From Spirilliplanes yamanashiensis (GTDB lineage Bacteria > Actinomycetota > Actinomycetes > Mycobacteriales > Micromonosporaceae), in NCBI RefSeq assembly GCF_016863475.1, contig NZ_BOOY01000002.1, positions 1 to 64,000 of the forward strand: DNA of 64,000 bases, read 5' to 3'. The position numbers were made by a program, and so were the translations under genes. Below the pieces are notes generated by a model, which was not told the DNA's origin, ran no database searches, and worked only from the letters and a program-made list of their open reading frames with translations. Shown here piece by piece: positions 34,248-43,554 of this stretch (its first letter is position 1; every line of letters starts with the position of its first letter).

Positions 34248-36154
34248 TACTTCGCCTCCCCGCTGAGCGCGTCGAACTCGGCCAGCTCGTCGTCGGTCAG
34301 GTACTTGCTCAGCTCGGTGCGCTTGAACAGCGTGATCAGCTCGCTGCGCATCTTCGGCACGGGCTTGCGCTCCAGCACCACGTCGTCGCCGTCGAGCGCG
34401 CACACCAGGTTGACCTGGCGCCACTCCGGGCTCATCTTCGGGAAGTCCTCGCGGGTGTGCCCGCCGCGCGACTCCTCCCGCTCCAGCGCCGCCATCGCCG
34501 TGCACTCGCTGACGACCAGCATGTTGCGCAGGTCGAGGGCCAGGTGCCAGCCCGGGTTGTACTTGCGGCCGCCGACCGCGCTGACGTTCGCCACCCGCCG
34601 CTTCAGCTCCTGGAGCCGCTTCAGCGCGTCGGTCAGCTCGGCCTCGCGCCGGATGATGCCGACCAGGTCGCCCATCACCGCCTGCAGGTCCTGCTGCAAC
34701 GTGTACGGGTTCTCGCCGTTCTCCCGGCTCAGCGGCGCCAGCGCGGCGGAGACCGCGGCCTCCACGTCGGCCGCCGCCGGCTTCGGCCGCTTCGGCAGCG
34801 AGTCGGTGTACGCGGCCGCGTGCTCGCCCGCCCGCTTGCCGAACACCAGCAGGTCGGACAGCGAGTTGCCGCCGAGGCGGTTGGAGCCGTGCATGCCGCC
34901 GGACACCTCGCCCGCGGCGAACAGACCCTCGACCCGCCCGTGCGCGGCCGTCGTGTCCGGGTCGACCTCGACGCCGCCCATCACGTAGTGGCAGGTCGGC
35001 CCGACCTCCATCGGCACCTTGGTGATGTCGACGTCCGCCAGCTCCTTGAACTGGTGGTACATCGACGGCAGCTTGCGCTGGATCTCCGCGGGCGTCAGGC
35101 GGCTCGCGATGTCGAGGAACACGCCGCCGGCCGGGGTGCCCCGGCCCGCCTTGACCTCGCTGTTGATCGCGCGGGCCACCTCGTCCCGGGGCAGCAGCTC
35201 CGGCGGGCGCCGGTTGTTGTCCGGGTCGGTGTACCAGCGGTCCGCCTCCTCCTCGGTGTCCGCGTACTGGTGGCGGAACACGTCGGGGACGTAGTCGAAC
35301 ATGAAGCGCTTGCCGTCGGAGTTCTTCAGCACGCCGCCGTCGCCGCGCACGCTCTCGGTGACCAGGATGCCCTTCACCGACGGCGGCCAGACCATGCCGG
35401 TCGGGTGGAATTGCAGGAACTCCATGTTGATCAGCGTCGCGCCGGCGCGCAGGGCCAGGGCGTGGCCGTCGCCGGTGTACTCCCACGAGTTCGACGTGAC
35501 CTTGTACGACTTGCCCACGCCGCCCGTCGCCAGCACCACGGCCGGCGTCTCGAACAGCAGGAACTCGCCCGACTCGCGGACGTAGCCGAACGCCCCGGCG
35601 ACGCGGTCGCCGTCGAGCAGCAGCTCGGTGATCGTGGTCTCCGAGAAGACCTTGATCTTCGCCTCGTAGTCGCCGTGCTTGCGCTTGTCCTCCTGCTGCA
35701 GCGACACGATCTTCTGCTGCAGCGTGCGGATCAGCTCCAGGCCGGTGCGGTCGCCCACGTGCGCGAGCCGCGGGTACTCGTGGCCGCCGAAGTTGCGCTG
35801 GGAGATCTTGCCGTCCTTCGTACGGTCGAACAGCGCCCCGTACGTCTCCAGCTCCCAGATGCGCTCCGGCGCCTCCTTGGCGTGCAGCTCCGCCATGCGG
35901 AAGTTGTTCAGGAACTTGCCGCCGCGCATGGTGTCACCGAAGTGCACCTTCCAGTTGTCGCGGCTGTTCACGTTGCCCATCGCCGCCGCGGCGCCGCCCT
36001 CGGCCATGACCGTGTGCGCCTTGCCGAACAGCGACTTGCTGATGATCGCGGTGCGCTTGCCCGCCAGCCGCGCCTCGATCGCCGCGCGCAGGCCGGCGCC
36101 GCCGGCCCCGATCACGACGACGTCGTAGTGGTGTCGTTCGATCCGTGTCGTCAT
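34247..36154 (-). CDS. sdhA: Succinate dehydrogenase flavoprotein subunit
   Basis: Catalytic FAD subunit, 635 aa. The N-terminal dinucleotide motif is VIGAGGAGLRAAIEARLAG; HTVMAEGGAAAAMGN covers the FAD region; FLQFHPTGM and GGMHGSNRLGGNSLSD are active-site/FAD blocks. The His of the covalent-flavin signature lies in KAHTVMAEGG. Resembles the mycobacterial Sdh1 type. Operon order sdhC-sdhA-sdhB on the minus strand. Confidence 0.96.
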   Translation of the reverse strand: MTTRIERHHYDVVVIGAGGAGLRAAIEARLAGKRTAIISKSLFGKAHTVMAEGGAAAAMGNVNSRDNWKVHFGDTMRGGKFLNNFRMAELHAKEAPERIWELETYGALFDRTKDGKISQRNFGGHEYPRLAHVGDRTGLELIRTLQQKIVSLQQEDKRKHGDYEAKIKVFSETTITELLLDGDRVAGAFGYVRESGEFLLFETPAVVLATGGVGKSYKVTSNSWEYTGDGHALALRAGATLINMEFLQFHPTGMVWPPSVKGILVTESVRGDGGVLKNSDGKRFMFDYVPDVFRHQYADTEEEADRWYTDPDNNRRPPELLPRDEVARAINSEVKAGRGTPAGGVFLDIASRLTPAEIQRKLPSMYHQFKELADVDITKVPMEVGPTCHYVMGGVEVDPDTTAAHGRVEGLFAAGEVSGGMHGSNRLGGNSLSDLLVFGKRAGEHAAAYTDSLPKRPKPAAADVEAAVSAALAPLSRENGENPYTLQQDLQAVMGDLVGIIRREAELTDALKRLQELKRRVANVSAVGGRKYNPGWHLALDLRNMLVVSECTAMAALEREESRGGHTREDFPKMSPEWRQVNLVCALDGDDVVLERKPVPKMRSELITLFKRTELSKYLTDDELAEFDALSGEAK

Positions 36155-36168
36155 CTGTAGTCAGGCCC

Positions 36169-36978
36169 TCAGTTGATGAACCGCAGGTCGGAGAACCAGC
36201 CGGCCGAGACCGCCATGATGTAGGCGTCGGTCAGGATGACGGTGAACAGCGACGTCATCGCGTACGTGCCGTGCTTGGCGTTCAGCTTGGACACGAAGGT
36301 CCAGAACTTGTACCGCAGCGGGTGCTTGGAGAAGTGCTTGAGCCGGCCGCCGGTGATGTGCCGGCACACGTGGCAGGACAGCGTGTAGCCGGCCAGGGCC
36401 AGGACGTTGACCCAGATGATCACGGTGCCGAGGCCGATGCCGAAGCCGCCGTCGGTGCCCTTGAAGCCGAGCGCGGCGTCGTAGAAGTTGATCAGCAGCA
36501 CGGCGAACGCGAGGTACCAGAAGTAGCGGTGCGCGTTCATGAAGATCAGCGGGAACCGGGTCTCGCCGGTGTACTTCGTGTGCGGCTCCTTGACGGCGCA
36601 GGCCTGCGGCGACGCCCACAGCGAGCGGTAGCCGCTCTTGCGGTAGTAGTAGCAGGTCACGCGGAAGCCGGCGACGATCGGGAACGCGATGATGCCCAGC
36701 GGGATGAAGAACGGCAGCGCCGGCAGCCACGTGCCGAAGTGCGACGACCCGGGCACGCAGTTCTCCGCCACGCAGGGCGAGTACAGCGGCGTCAGGTAGT
36801 TGTGCTCCGGGACGAAGTACCACTTCGCCATGAAGATCCGGACGGTGGCGTAGGCGATGAAGAACAGCAGGATCGCCGCGATGCCCAGCGGCGGCACCCA
36901 CCAGCGATCGGTGCGCAACGTCCTGGCCGCGATGGCGGCACGCGGCTTCGCACCCGGCCTCGATGCCGTAGTCGTCAT
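36169..36978 (-). CDS. sdhC: Succinate dehydrogenase membrane anchor (Sdh1-type, single subunit)
   Basis: A 269-aa membrane protein with about five helices, the sole anchor, as in M. tuberculosis Rv0249c. Histidines in NAHRYFWY and CHVCRHITGGRLKHF are candidate haem ligands; two Cys-rich pieces (SPCVAENCVPG) face the outside loop. It links the SdhAB head to the quinone pool. The ATG is preceded by GGGAGAC. Confidence 0.9.
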   Translation of the reverse strand: MTTTASRPGAKPRAAIAARTLRTDRWWVPPLGIAAILLFFIAYATVRIFMAKWYFVPEHNYLTPLYSPCVAENCVPGSSHFGTWLPALPFFIPLGIIAFPIVAGFRVTCYYYRKSGYRSLWASPQACAVKEPHTKYTGETRFPLIFMNAHRYFWYLAFAVLLINFYDAALGFKGTDGGFGIGLGTVIIWVNVLALAGYTLSCHVCRHITGGRLKHFSKHPLRYKFWTFVSKLNAKHGTYAMTSLFTVILTDAYIMAVSAGWFSDLRFIN

Positions 36979-37057
36979 GTTGTCTCCCTGACGGCGCCCG
37001 GGAAGGAGCCGGGCCGTATGTGATCGCCCACACGTTACGCCGCGATGACGTCACCGA

Positions 37058-37077
37058 GCAGGTAAGGGAAACCTTCC
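37058..37077. promoter_or_regulatory. DtxR/IdeR-like dyad upstream of sdhCAB
   Basis: GCAGGTAAGGGAAACCTTCC contains the perfect core AGGT-N7-ACCT; 14 of 19 positions fit the iron-box pattern TWAGGTWAGSCTWACCTWA. About 80 nt before sdhC. It could instead be a stem (AAGGGAA/TTCCCTT) ending tldE. Confidence 0.35.
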
Positions 37078-37121
37078 CTTCCCGGCGTTGTGGACAAGGT
37101 CACTCCTGGACGTCCGGCCGG

Positions 37122-38510
37122 TCAGCCGGACGCGTTTCCGGTGACGTTCCACGAGCGCAGGTGCACGGCCGGGGCCTCGTACCACGACCCCGCCCACCGC
37201 TCCGGCTGCACCGACGTGCCCGTGCCGTACCCGAGCACCTGGCCCGGTCCCAGCGCCTGCGTGTACGACTGCGTGAACCGCAGGTTGCCCACCGCGGCCG
37301 TGACCTCGCCGTCCTCGACGAGCCACACGCCGTTGCGGGTGAGCCCGGTGATGGACATGTTCTTGGTGTCCAGCACCCGGGTGTACCAGAAGTCGCTGAC
37401 CAGCAGCCCCCGCTCGACCCGGCCCAGCAGCGGCGCCGCCGACGGGTCGACCACCGGCCCGGCGTCCACCGGCGGCGAACCCGGGCCGGGCGCCAGCCGC
37501 AGGTGCGTGGCGATCGGCCCGAACGAGCGCGCTCCCGGCGTGGCGTGGCCCGTGGGGGCGTGGCCGGCCTCGGCGGCGGTGCGCCGGTCGTGGGTCAGGC
37601 CGCGGGTCACGCCGTCCTCGACCAGCGTCAGCGGCCCCCGCGGGGTGCCCTCCGCGTCGAACGGCAGCCCCAGCTCGCCCGGCGGCTCCTCGGTGATCGT
37701 CACCGACAGGTCGAACTGCTGCGCGCCCGGCTCCGCGAACGACTGCCGCTCCGTGTAGACCTTGCCGTTGAAGCCGACGTAGGCGAGCTGCTGCAGCACG
37801 TCGGCCACCGCGGCCGGCTCCAGCACCACCTCGTAGCGGCCCGGCGGCAGCTCCACCGGCGCGCCGCCCGCCCGCGCCTTCGCGGCCGCCCGCTCGCCCA
37901 GGGCCGCGCCGTCCACGTCCGCGATGCGCCCGCCGGCGGTGCGGGCGACGCCGTCCGCCCCGTCGAGCCGGGCGATGCCGTCCATCGCCGCCTCCGCCGC
38001 GCGGCCCTCGACCGCGTGCCCGGCGCTGTTCGCGAACGCCGCCGACCGGTACGTCGTGCGGCAGTACCCGGCCGTCTCCAGCCCGCCCGCCGCCCGCACG
38101 AAGTCCCGCACCCGCACCGCCCGCTCGGCCGGGCTGGCCTGCGCCGTCGCCGTGTCGTACCCGCAGCCCAGCGTGATCCCGTCCGGCCCGGCCGGCAGCG
38201 CCGTCGGCGGCGTCAGCCCCGCCCAGCCCGGGTCGCGCGGCGTCAGCCGGGCCGCGGCCACCGTGCGGTCCACCATGGCGCGCAGCCCGTCCGGGGTGGT
38301 CACGGTCGTCGAGCCGGTGCTCGTGCGCCCGTCGAGGTGCAGCCGCAGCCGCACCGTCGTGCTCGCGTCGGCGACGTTCTGGTGGATCGCCGAGTTCGCG
38401 AACCGGGTCAGCGCCTGCGCCGTGTGCAGCACCCACACCTCGGCCTCCGCGCCCGGCAGCTGCCGCACCGCCGCCACCACCCGCGTCGCCAGATCCAGCT
38501 CCGCACTCAC
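37122..38510 (-). CDS. tldE: TldE/PmbA-family metalloprotease subunit
   Basis: A 462-aa protein, the non-catalytic partner of TldD. It has ALTRFANSAIHQNV at the N-terminus, GRYEVVLEPAAVADVLQQLAY in the middle and SDFWYTRVLDTKNMSITGLTR near the C-terminus; it lacks the HExxxH motif, as expected. TldD/E degrades unfolded or leader peptides, for example of ribosomally made peptides. GTG start overlaps the tldD stop (GTGA). Confidence 0.9.
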   Translation of the reverse strand: MSAELDLATRVVAAVRQLPGAEAEVWVLHTAQALTRFANSAIHQNVADASTTVRLRLHLDGRTSTGSTTVTTPDGLRAMVDRTVAAARLTPRDPGWAGLTPPTALPAGPDGITLGCGYDTATAQASPAERAVRVRDFVRAAGGLETAGYCRTTYRSAAFANSAGHAVEGRAAEAAMDGIARLDGADGVARTAGGRIADVDGAALGERAAAKARAGGAPVELPPGRYEVVLEPAAVADVLQQLAYVGFNGKVYTERQSFAEPGAQQFDLSVTITEEPPGELGLPFDAEGTPRGPLTLVEDGVTRGLTHDRRTAAEAGHAPTGHATPGARSFGPIATHLRLAPGPGSPPVDAGPVVDPSAAPLLGRVERGLLVSDFWYTRVLDTKNMSITGLTRNGVWLVEDGEVTAAVGNLRFTQSYTQALGPGQVLGYGTGTSVQPERWAGSWYEAPAVHLRSWNVTGNASG

Positions 38511-39943
38511 GCGCGCACCCCCACCCGGACGTTGGTGAACCGGGCCGGGGCGGCCGGGTGTCCCGTGTGGCCGATCTGGCCCGGCTGGCCCTTGCCGCAG
38601 TTCGGGGTGCCCCACGCCACTGTCTCCGACGACAGCATGTCCATCGACCGCCAGAACACCGGCCCGATCCCCGTGTACGTGGGGTTCTTCAGCATCCGGC
38701 CGATCTTGCCGTTCTTCACCTCGTAGCCGATCTCGCAGCCGAACTGGAAGTTCAGCCGCTTGTCGTCGATCGACCAGGACCGGTTGATGTCCATCAGCAC
38801 CCCGTCGTCGGTCGCGGCGACGATCTCGTCCAGGGTGTGCGGCCCCGGCTCCAGGCCCACGTTCGTCATCCGCACCATCGGCATCCGCGCCCAGCCGTCC
38901 GCGCGCATGCTGCCCGCGTAGTCCAGCCCCGCCACCGCCGCCGAGTCCCGCCCCGCCAGCACGCCCACCCAGCGGCCGTCGCGCACCGCGTCCCGCTTCA
39001 CCGCGGGCGTGCCCTCGTCGTCGAAGCCGAAGCTGCCCAGGGCCCCCGGGAACGTCGGGTCGATGGTGATGTTCATCAGCTCCGAGCCGTACCGCAGCGA
39101 CCCCAGCCGGTCGAGGTCCAGCCAGGACGTGCCCGCGAACGCCGCCTCCCAGCCGAGGATGCGGTCCAGCTCGATCGCGTGCCCCACCGACTCGTGGATC
39201 TGCAACGCCAGCTGCTCGCCGCCCAGGATCAGCGTCGTCTCGCCCGCCGGGCACGCCGGCGCCGTCAGCAGCGCCCGCGCCTCCTCGGCCATCCGCCCGG
39301 CGTTGCCCGCCAGGTCGATCTCGTCGACCAGCTCCCAGCCGCGCGTGCCGTACTGCCCGCGGTGGCTCGGCCACGACCGCCGCTGCACCTCGCCGTCGCC
39401 GATCACCGACGCCGTCAGGCCCGCCCCGCACTTGCGCACGTGCTGGTCGATGCGGTGCCCCTCGCTGGACACGAACCACGTCCGGGTGTCCCACACCTGG
39501 TACAGCCCCTCGGCCAGGTCCGCGCCCGCCCGCTTCGCCGTGCCGGTGGCGTGCACCAGCAGGTCGCCCTTGTCGGCGAGCGACACCCCGAGCGGGTCGA
39601 CGACGCACTCGCTCGCCCAGGTGCCCTCGCCCGCCCCCGCCGGCACCAGGTCGACCGGCGGCCCCGGCACCGTCGCGCTCGCCTTCGCGATCCGCGCCGC
39701 CCGCGCCCCGGCCGCCCGCGCCGCCGCGTCCGACAGGTCGGGCACCGCGTAGAACCCCCAGCTCGACCCCACGAGTGCCCGCACGCCGATCCCGGCGCTC
39801 TCGTCGGCGTTCAGCTCGTCGACGTCGCCGTCGCGCGCCGACATGCCCTCGTACCGCCGGTGCACGACCCGCGCGTCGGCGTACCGGGCGCCCGCGTCGA
39901 TGGCGGCCTGCACGGCCGTACACGCCTCGTCGAAGTGGCTCAT
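38507..39943 (-). CDS. tldD: TldD-family zinc metalloprotease subunit
   Basis: A 478-aa catalytic subunit. The zinc motif HESVGHAIELD (HExxxH) is at about residues 251-261; a later Cys in GTPNCGKGQPGQ is typical. It forms a heterodimer with TldE, encoded just downstream. A TAGGGT box lies 8 nt before the ATG. No RiPP precursor gene was identified next to the pair. Confidence 0.93.
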   Translation of the reverse strand: MSHFDEACTAVQAAIDAGARYADARVVHRRYEGMSARDGDVDELNADESAGIGVRALVGSSWGFYAVPDLSDAAARAAGARAARIAKASATVPGPPVDLVPAGAGEGTWASECVVDPLGVSLADKGDLLVHATGTAKRAGADLAEGLYQVWDTRTWFVSSEGHRIDQHVRKCGAGLTASVIGDGEVQRRSWPSHRGQYGTRGWELVDEIDLAGNAGRMAEEARALLTAPACPAGETTLILGGEQLALQIHESVGHAIELDRILGWEAAFAGTSWLDLDRLGSLRYGSELMNITIDPTFPGALGSFGFDDEGTPAVKRDAVRDGRWVGVLAGRDSAAVAGLDYAGSMRADGWARMPMVRMTNVGLEPGPHTLDEIVAATDDGVLMDINRSWSIDDKRLNFQFGCEIGYEVKNGKIGRMLKNPTYTGIGPVFWRSMDMLSSETVAWGTPNCGKGQPGQIGHTGHPAAPARFTNVRVGVRA

Positions 39944-39951
39944 GAGATCCG

Positions 39952-39957
39952 ACCCTA
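39952..39957 (-). promoter_or_regulatory. Putative leaderless -10 box (TAGGGT) for tldD
   Basis: TAGGGT, 8 nt before the tldD ATG. Confidence 0.45.
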
Positions 39958-39998
39958 GGCGACCCCGCCGACAACCACCGGGAACGCGCGGCACGTCC

Positions 39999-42014
39999 TC
40001 AGGCGGGCGGCACGTGGGCGGTGAGGAAGGCGCGTTCCTGGGGGAGCAGCAGGGCGTCGTAGCCGTCCGTGAGGGCGCCCGCGCCCCGCACCGGCAGGAC
40101 CGCGTGCGGGTGGCCCGCCGCGAGCAGCGACGCCGACAGGTCCAGGGTGTGCGCCGGCACGATCGTCTCGTCGGCCAGGCCGTGGACGAGCAGGACCGGG
40201 GACGGGGACGCGGGCAGGCCGAGCAGGCAGTGCCGGTCGTACACCTCGCCCGGGCCCGGGGACTCCTCGGGCAGGCCGAGGTAGCGCTCGGCCAGGTCGT
40301 TCGGGGCGAGGGTCCAGTCGGTGACCGGGGTGCGCGCGACCGCGCAGCGGACCAGGTCGGGGCGGGTCAGGGCGGCGAGCAGGGCGAGCCAGCCGCCGAG
40401 GCCGGTGCCGCGGGCGGCGACCCGGGTCAGGTCGAGGTCGGGGTGCTTGCCGGCCAGGGCGTGGAGGGCGTCGGCCTGGTCGGCGAGCAGGACGTCGGCG
40501 AGGCGGCGGTGGACGACCTTCTCGAAGGACGGTGCGACGCCTGGGGTGCCGCGGCCGTCGACGCTGACGACGGCGTACCCGGCGTCGGCGAACCACTGGC
40601 GTTCCAGCCAGGCGGCCCGGTCGGCGAGGACGGACTGGTGGCCGGGGCCCGCGCCCACGTCCAGCAGGACGGGCAGGCGGCGGCCGGTGACGTGGCGGGC
40701 CGGGTAGAGCACGCCGGCCGGCAGGGCGCGGTCGGTGACCCGGTCGAGGACGGGGGCGGGGGCCAGGCCGGGGGCGGTGGCGTGCGAGGTGAGGGCGCCG
40801 ACGCGGGACTCGCCGCGGTACAGCGTCCAGGTGGTGCCGTCGGCCGACGGGGACGCCGACCCGATGGCGAGCAGGTCGCCGCCGACCGCGGCGACGTGCC
40901 GGCCGGGGGCGGACGTGAGGCGCACCGCGTCGGCGCCGCCGCGGATGCGCAGGACGTGCTGCTCGGCGGGGTCGCCGTCGGTGGCCTCGACGATGAGGTC
41001 GGGGGTGCCGGCGGGGGAGCCGAGCCGGGGCAGCACCCCGACGACGCGGCGCACGTACAGGCCGGGCGGGGTGAGCAGGCTGCCGTCGGCGAACAGGCAG
41101 CGGGCGTCGTACCCGTCGTGGGCCAGTTCCCCGCCGACCAGGACGCGGCCGTCGGGCAGGTGCCGCGGCGTGCCGGCGACGGGCTCGACCCAGCGGGCGT
41201 CGGCGAGTTCGGCGTGCACCTGGGTCTCGCCGGTGCGCGGGTCGACGGACAGCACCAGGCCGTGCTGCTGGAGGCGGCGCAGCACGGTGATCAGCGGCCC
41301 GCCGTCGGCCCAGCGGGCGGCGGCCACGTACGGGTAGGTCTCGCGGTCCCAGTGCACGTCGACCCAGCCGCCGTCGAGGTCGAGCAGGTGCAGGGTGGCG
41401 CGCGGCAGGGGCCCGCCGGGCCGGGCCAGGGTGAACGTGTGGTCGGCGTCGACCGCGCGCAGCCGCGGCAGCCGGCCGGCGTCGGTGCGCCGGGCCAGGA
41501 TCGTGCGGCCGTCGGGCGACCAGCGGTAGTCGCCCCACGCGACGCCCGGCTCGCCGGCGAGCAGCTCGTCGGTGCCGTCCGGGCCGACGACGCGCAGCGC
41601 GGTGCCGCCCGCCAGGTAGGCGATGCGGGTGCCGGTCGGGTCGGGCGCGGGCGCGGTGACGGGCGCCTCGGTGACCACCTCGACGACCTCGCCGGTGGCC
41701 AGGTCGGCCCGGAACAGCCGCTCGGCGTACGCGAACGCGGCGATCCGCCCGGCGGTGTCGGTGGCGTACGCGCGGATGCCGCCGGGCAGCGGCTCCGGCT
41801 CGCCCTCGATCAGCCTGCCCGGGTCGGCGACGAGCCGCTCCGCGCCCGAGGCGACGGTGTACGTCCACAGCCCCGCCGCCGACGACGTGGCCCCGGGGGT
41901 GCGCAGGAACGACACCCGCGCCCCGTCCCCGCCGACGGCGACGGCGTGCGGCGCGCCGTGCCGCAGGCGGTCGGTGCGGTCGGCCAGTTCGGGGTAGTCC
42001 ACGCCGTCCAGCAT
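39999..42014 (-). CDS. S9-family dipeptidyl-peptidase-like protein, likely inactive
   Basis: A 671-aa cytoplasmic protein: an N-terminal DPP-IV-like beta-propeller ([25 protein letters not shown]) and a C-terminal hydrolase domain. The nucleophile elbow, normally RGWSYGG, reads RGTGLGGW, so the Ser is Gly. The His position, normally near GHG, reads [11 protein letters not shown]. Only the Asp ([11 protein letters not shown]) remains. It is probably a pseudoenzyme or binding protein. Start at ATG 42014, preferred because [12 protein letters not shown] suits the family. Confidence 0.85.
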   Translation of the reverse strand: MLDGVDYPELADRTDRLRHGAPHAVAVGGDGARVSFLRTPGATSSAAGLWTYTVASGAERLVADPGRLIEGEPEPLPGGIRAYATDTAGRIAAFAYAERLFRADLATGEVVEVVTEAPVTAPAPDPTGTRIAYLAGGTALRVVGPDGTDELLAGEPGVAWGDYRWSPDGRTILARRTDAGRLPRLRAVDADHTFTLARPGGPLPRATLHLLDLDGGWVDVHWDRETYPYVAAARWADGGPLITVLRRLQQHGLVLSVDPRTGETQVHAELADARWVEPVAGTPRHLPDGRVLVGGELAHDGYDARCLFADGSLLTPPGLYVRRVVGVLPRLGSPAGTPDLIVEATDGDPAEQHVLRIRGGADAVRLTSAPGRHVAAVGGDLLAIGSASPSADGTTWTLYRGESRVGALTSHATAPGLAPAPVLDRVTDRALPAGVLYPARHVTGRRLPVLLDVGAGPGHQSVLADRAAWLERQWFADAGYAVVSVDGRGTPGVAPSFEKVVHRRLADVLLADQADALHALAGKHPDLDLTRVAARGTGLGGWLALLAALTRPDLVRCAVARTPVTDWTLAPNDLAERYLGLPEESPGPGEVYDRHCLLGLPASPSPVLLVHGLADETIVPAHTLDLSASLLAAGHPHAVLPVRGAGALTDGYDALLLPQERAFLTAHVPPA

Positions 42015-42066
42015 CGCCGATCGGGGCGGGCCGGTCGGGGCGGACGAAGGAAAACGCGCCCGCGCG

Positions 42067-42072
42067 TAAAGT
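42067..42072 (+). promoter_or_regulatory. Putative leaderless -10 box (TAAAGT) for mshB
   Basis: TAAAGT, 7 nt before GTG 42080. The alternative in-frame GTG at 42071 overlaps this box. Confidence 0.5.
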
Positions 42073-42079
42073 GGCGCGG

Positions 42080-42970
42080 GTGACGATCGCGGACACACCA
42101 CAGCGGCTGCTGCTCGTGCACGCCCACCCCGACGACGAGGTCATCGGCACCGGCGCGACGATGGCCCACTACGCGGCCGCCGGCGCCCACGTCACGCTGG
42201 TCACCTGCACGCTCGGCGAGGAGGGCGAGATCCACCTGCCCGAGCTGGCGCAGCTGGAGGCCCGCCAGGCCGACCAGCTCGGCGGGTACCGCCTGACGGA
42301 GCTGGCGCGCTCGTGCGCCGCCCTCGGCGTCACCGACCAGCGCTGGCTGGGCGGCGCGGGCCGGTACCGCGACTCCGGGATGATGGGCCTGGAAACCAAC
42401 AACCACCCCCGGGCGTTCTGGCAGGCCGACCTCGACGAGGCCGCCGGGCACCTGGTGGAGATCATGCGGGAGGTACGCCCGCAGGTGCTCATCACGTACG
42501 ACGACAACGGCTTCTACGGCCACCCCGACCACATCCAGGCGCACCGGGTGGCGATGCGCGCCGCCGGGCTGGCCGCCGCCGAGGGCTTCGGCCCCGACAA
42601 GATCTACTGGACGGCCATGCCGCGCAGCGTCATGGAGGCCGGCATGGAGGCGTTCGCCGGCTCGGCCGACAACCCGTTCGCCGACCTGGAGAAGGTCGAC
42701 GACCTGCCGTTCGGCACGCCGGACGAGGACATCGCCGCCAAGATCGACGCGACGGAGCAGCACGACCGCAAGATCGCCGCGCTGCGCGCCCACGCCAGCC
42801 AGGTGCCGGACGACTCGTGGCTGTACTCCATCGCCGGCAACTTCGGCGGCGAGTTCATGGGCGTCGAGTACTACCGGCTGGCGCACGGCGCCAAGGGCCC
42901 CGGCTCGGGCCCGCACGGCTGGGAGTCCGACCTGTTCGCCGGCATCACCGCGCCCGCCCCGGTCCCGTGA
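42080..42970 (+). CDS. mshB: GlcNAc-Ins deacetylase of mycothiol synthesis
   Basis: Zinc deacetylase of the LmbE family that converts GlcNAc-inositol to GlcN-inositol. Zinc ligands lie in HAHPDDE and [26 protein letters not shown] and LGGAGR.RDSGMMG closely match M. tuberculosis MshB. 296 aa is normal. Start at GTG 42080, next to the -10 box. The stop overlaps the next gene (GTGA). Confidence 0.95.
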   Translation: MTIADTPQRLLLVHAHPDDEVIGTGATMAHYAAAGAHVTLVTCTLGEEGEIHLPELAQLEARQADQLGGYRLTELARSCAALGVTDQRWLGGAGRYRDSGMMGLETNNHPRAFWQADLDEAAGHLVEIMREVRPQVLITYDDNGFYGHPDHIQAHRVAMRAAGLAAAEGFGPDKIYWTAMPRSVMEAGMEAFAGSADNPFADLEKVDDLPFGTPDEDIAAKIDATEQHDRKIAALRAHASQVPDDSWLYSIAGNFGGEFMGVEYYRLAHGAKGPGSGPHGWESDLFAGITAPAPVP

Positions 42971-43452
42971 CCGCCGAGCCGCACGCCGTCCCCGCCGCGC
43001 CGCCCGCGGACGTCCCCGACGGCCCGGACCCGTCCACGGCCGCCCCGCCGGCCGGCCCTTCAACGGTCGCCCGCGCGGCCGACCGGGCCCTGCGGGTGCT
43101 CGGCGGCGTCCTGGGGGTGGCGATGGCGCTGCTCAGCGGCCTGCTCGAGCTGTACCTGGCGCCCCTGCGCGTGGCCGGCGTGCTGATCGGGGTGGCCGCG
43201 CTGGTCGCGATCCCGGCGAACGTGTTCCTGGCCTGGTGGGCGCAGCGCGCCGTCGGCGCCCGGTTCGCGTTCGCGCTGCCGTGGGGGGCGTGGACGCTGC
43301 TGATGTTCGTGGCGGCCGGCGTGCGCACCGACGAGGGCGACCAGCTGCTCGCCCCCGACAACTGGGTCGGGATGGTGCTGATCCTGGCGGGCAGCATCGC
43401 GTTCGCCGCCTACGCGTACCGCTCGATTCTGGGCACCGTGCCCCGCGGCTGA
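42967..43452 (+). CDS. DUF6113-like membrane protein
   Basis: A 161-aa protein: Pro/Ala-rich cytoplasmic N-terminus (about 40 residues), then four predicted helices. GTG start overlaps the mshB stop, so it is coupled to mycothiol synthesis. Such small membrane proteins follow mshB in many actinomycetes, but their role is unknown. Confidence 0.72.
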   Translation: MTAEPHAVPAAPPADVPDGPDPSTAAPPAGPSTVARAADRALRVLGGVLGVAMALLSGLLELYLAPLRVAGVLIGVAALVAIPANVFLAWWAQRAVGARFAFALPWGAWTLLMFVAAGVRTDEGDQLLAPDNWVGMVLILAGSIAFAAYAYRSILGTVPRG

Positions 43453-43554
43453 ACCGTTACCGTCCCGACAGCGTTGTCACAGGTGGCGCGGCATGTGCGC
43501 CGCACCCGGCGGCCGGTAGTCTGACGCCTCCGAATTCGCACAGAGGTGAGTGCC

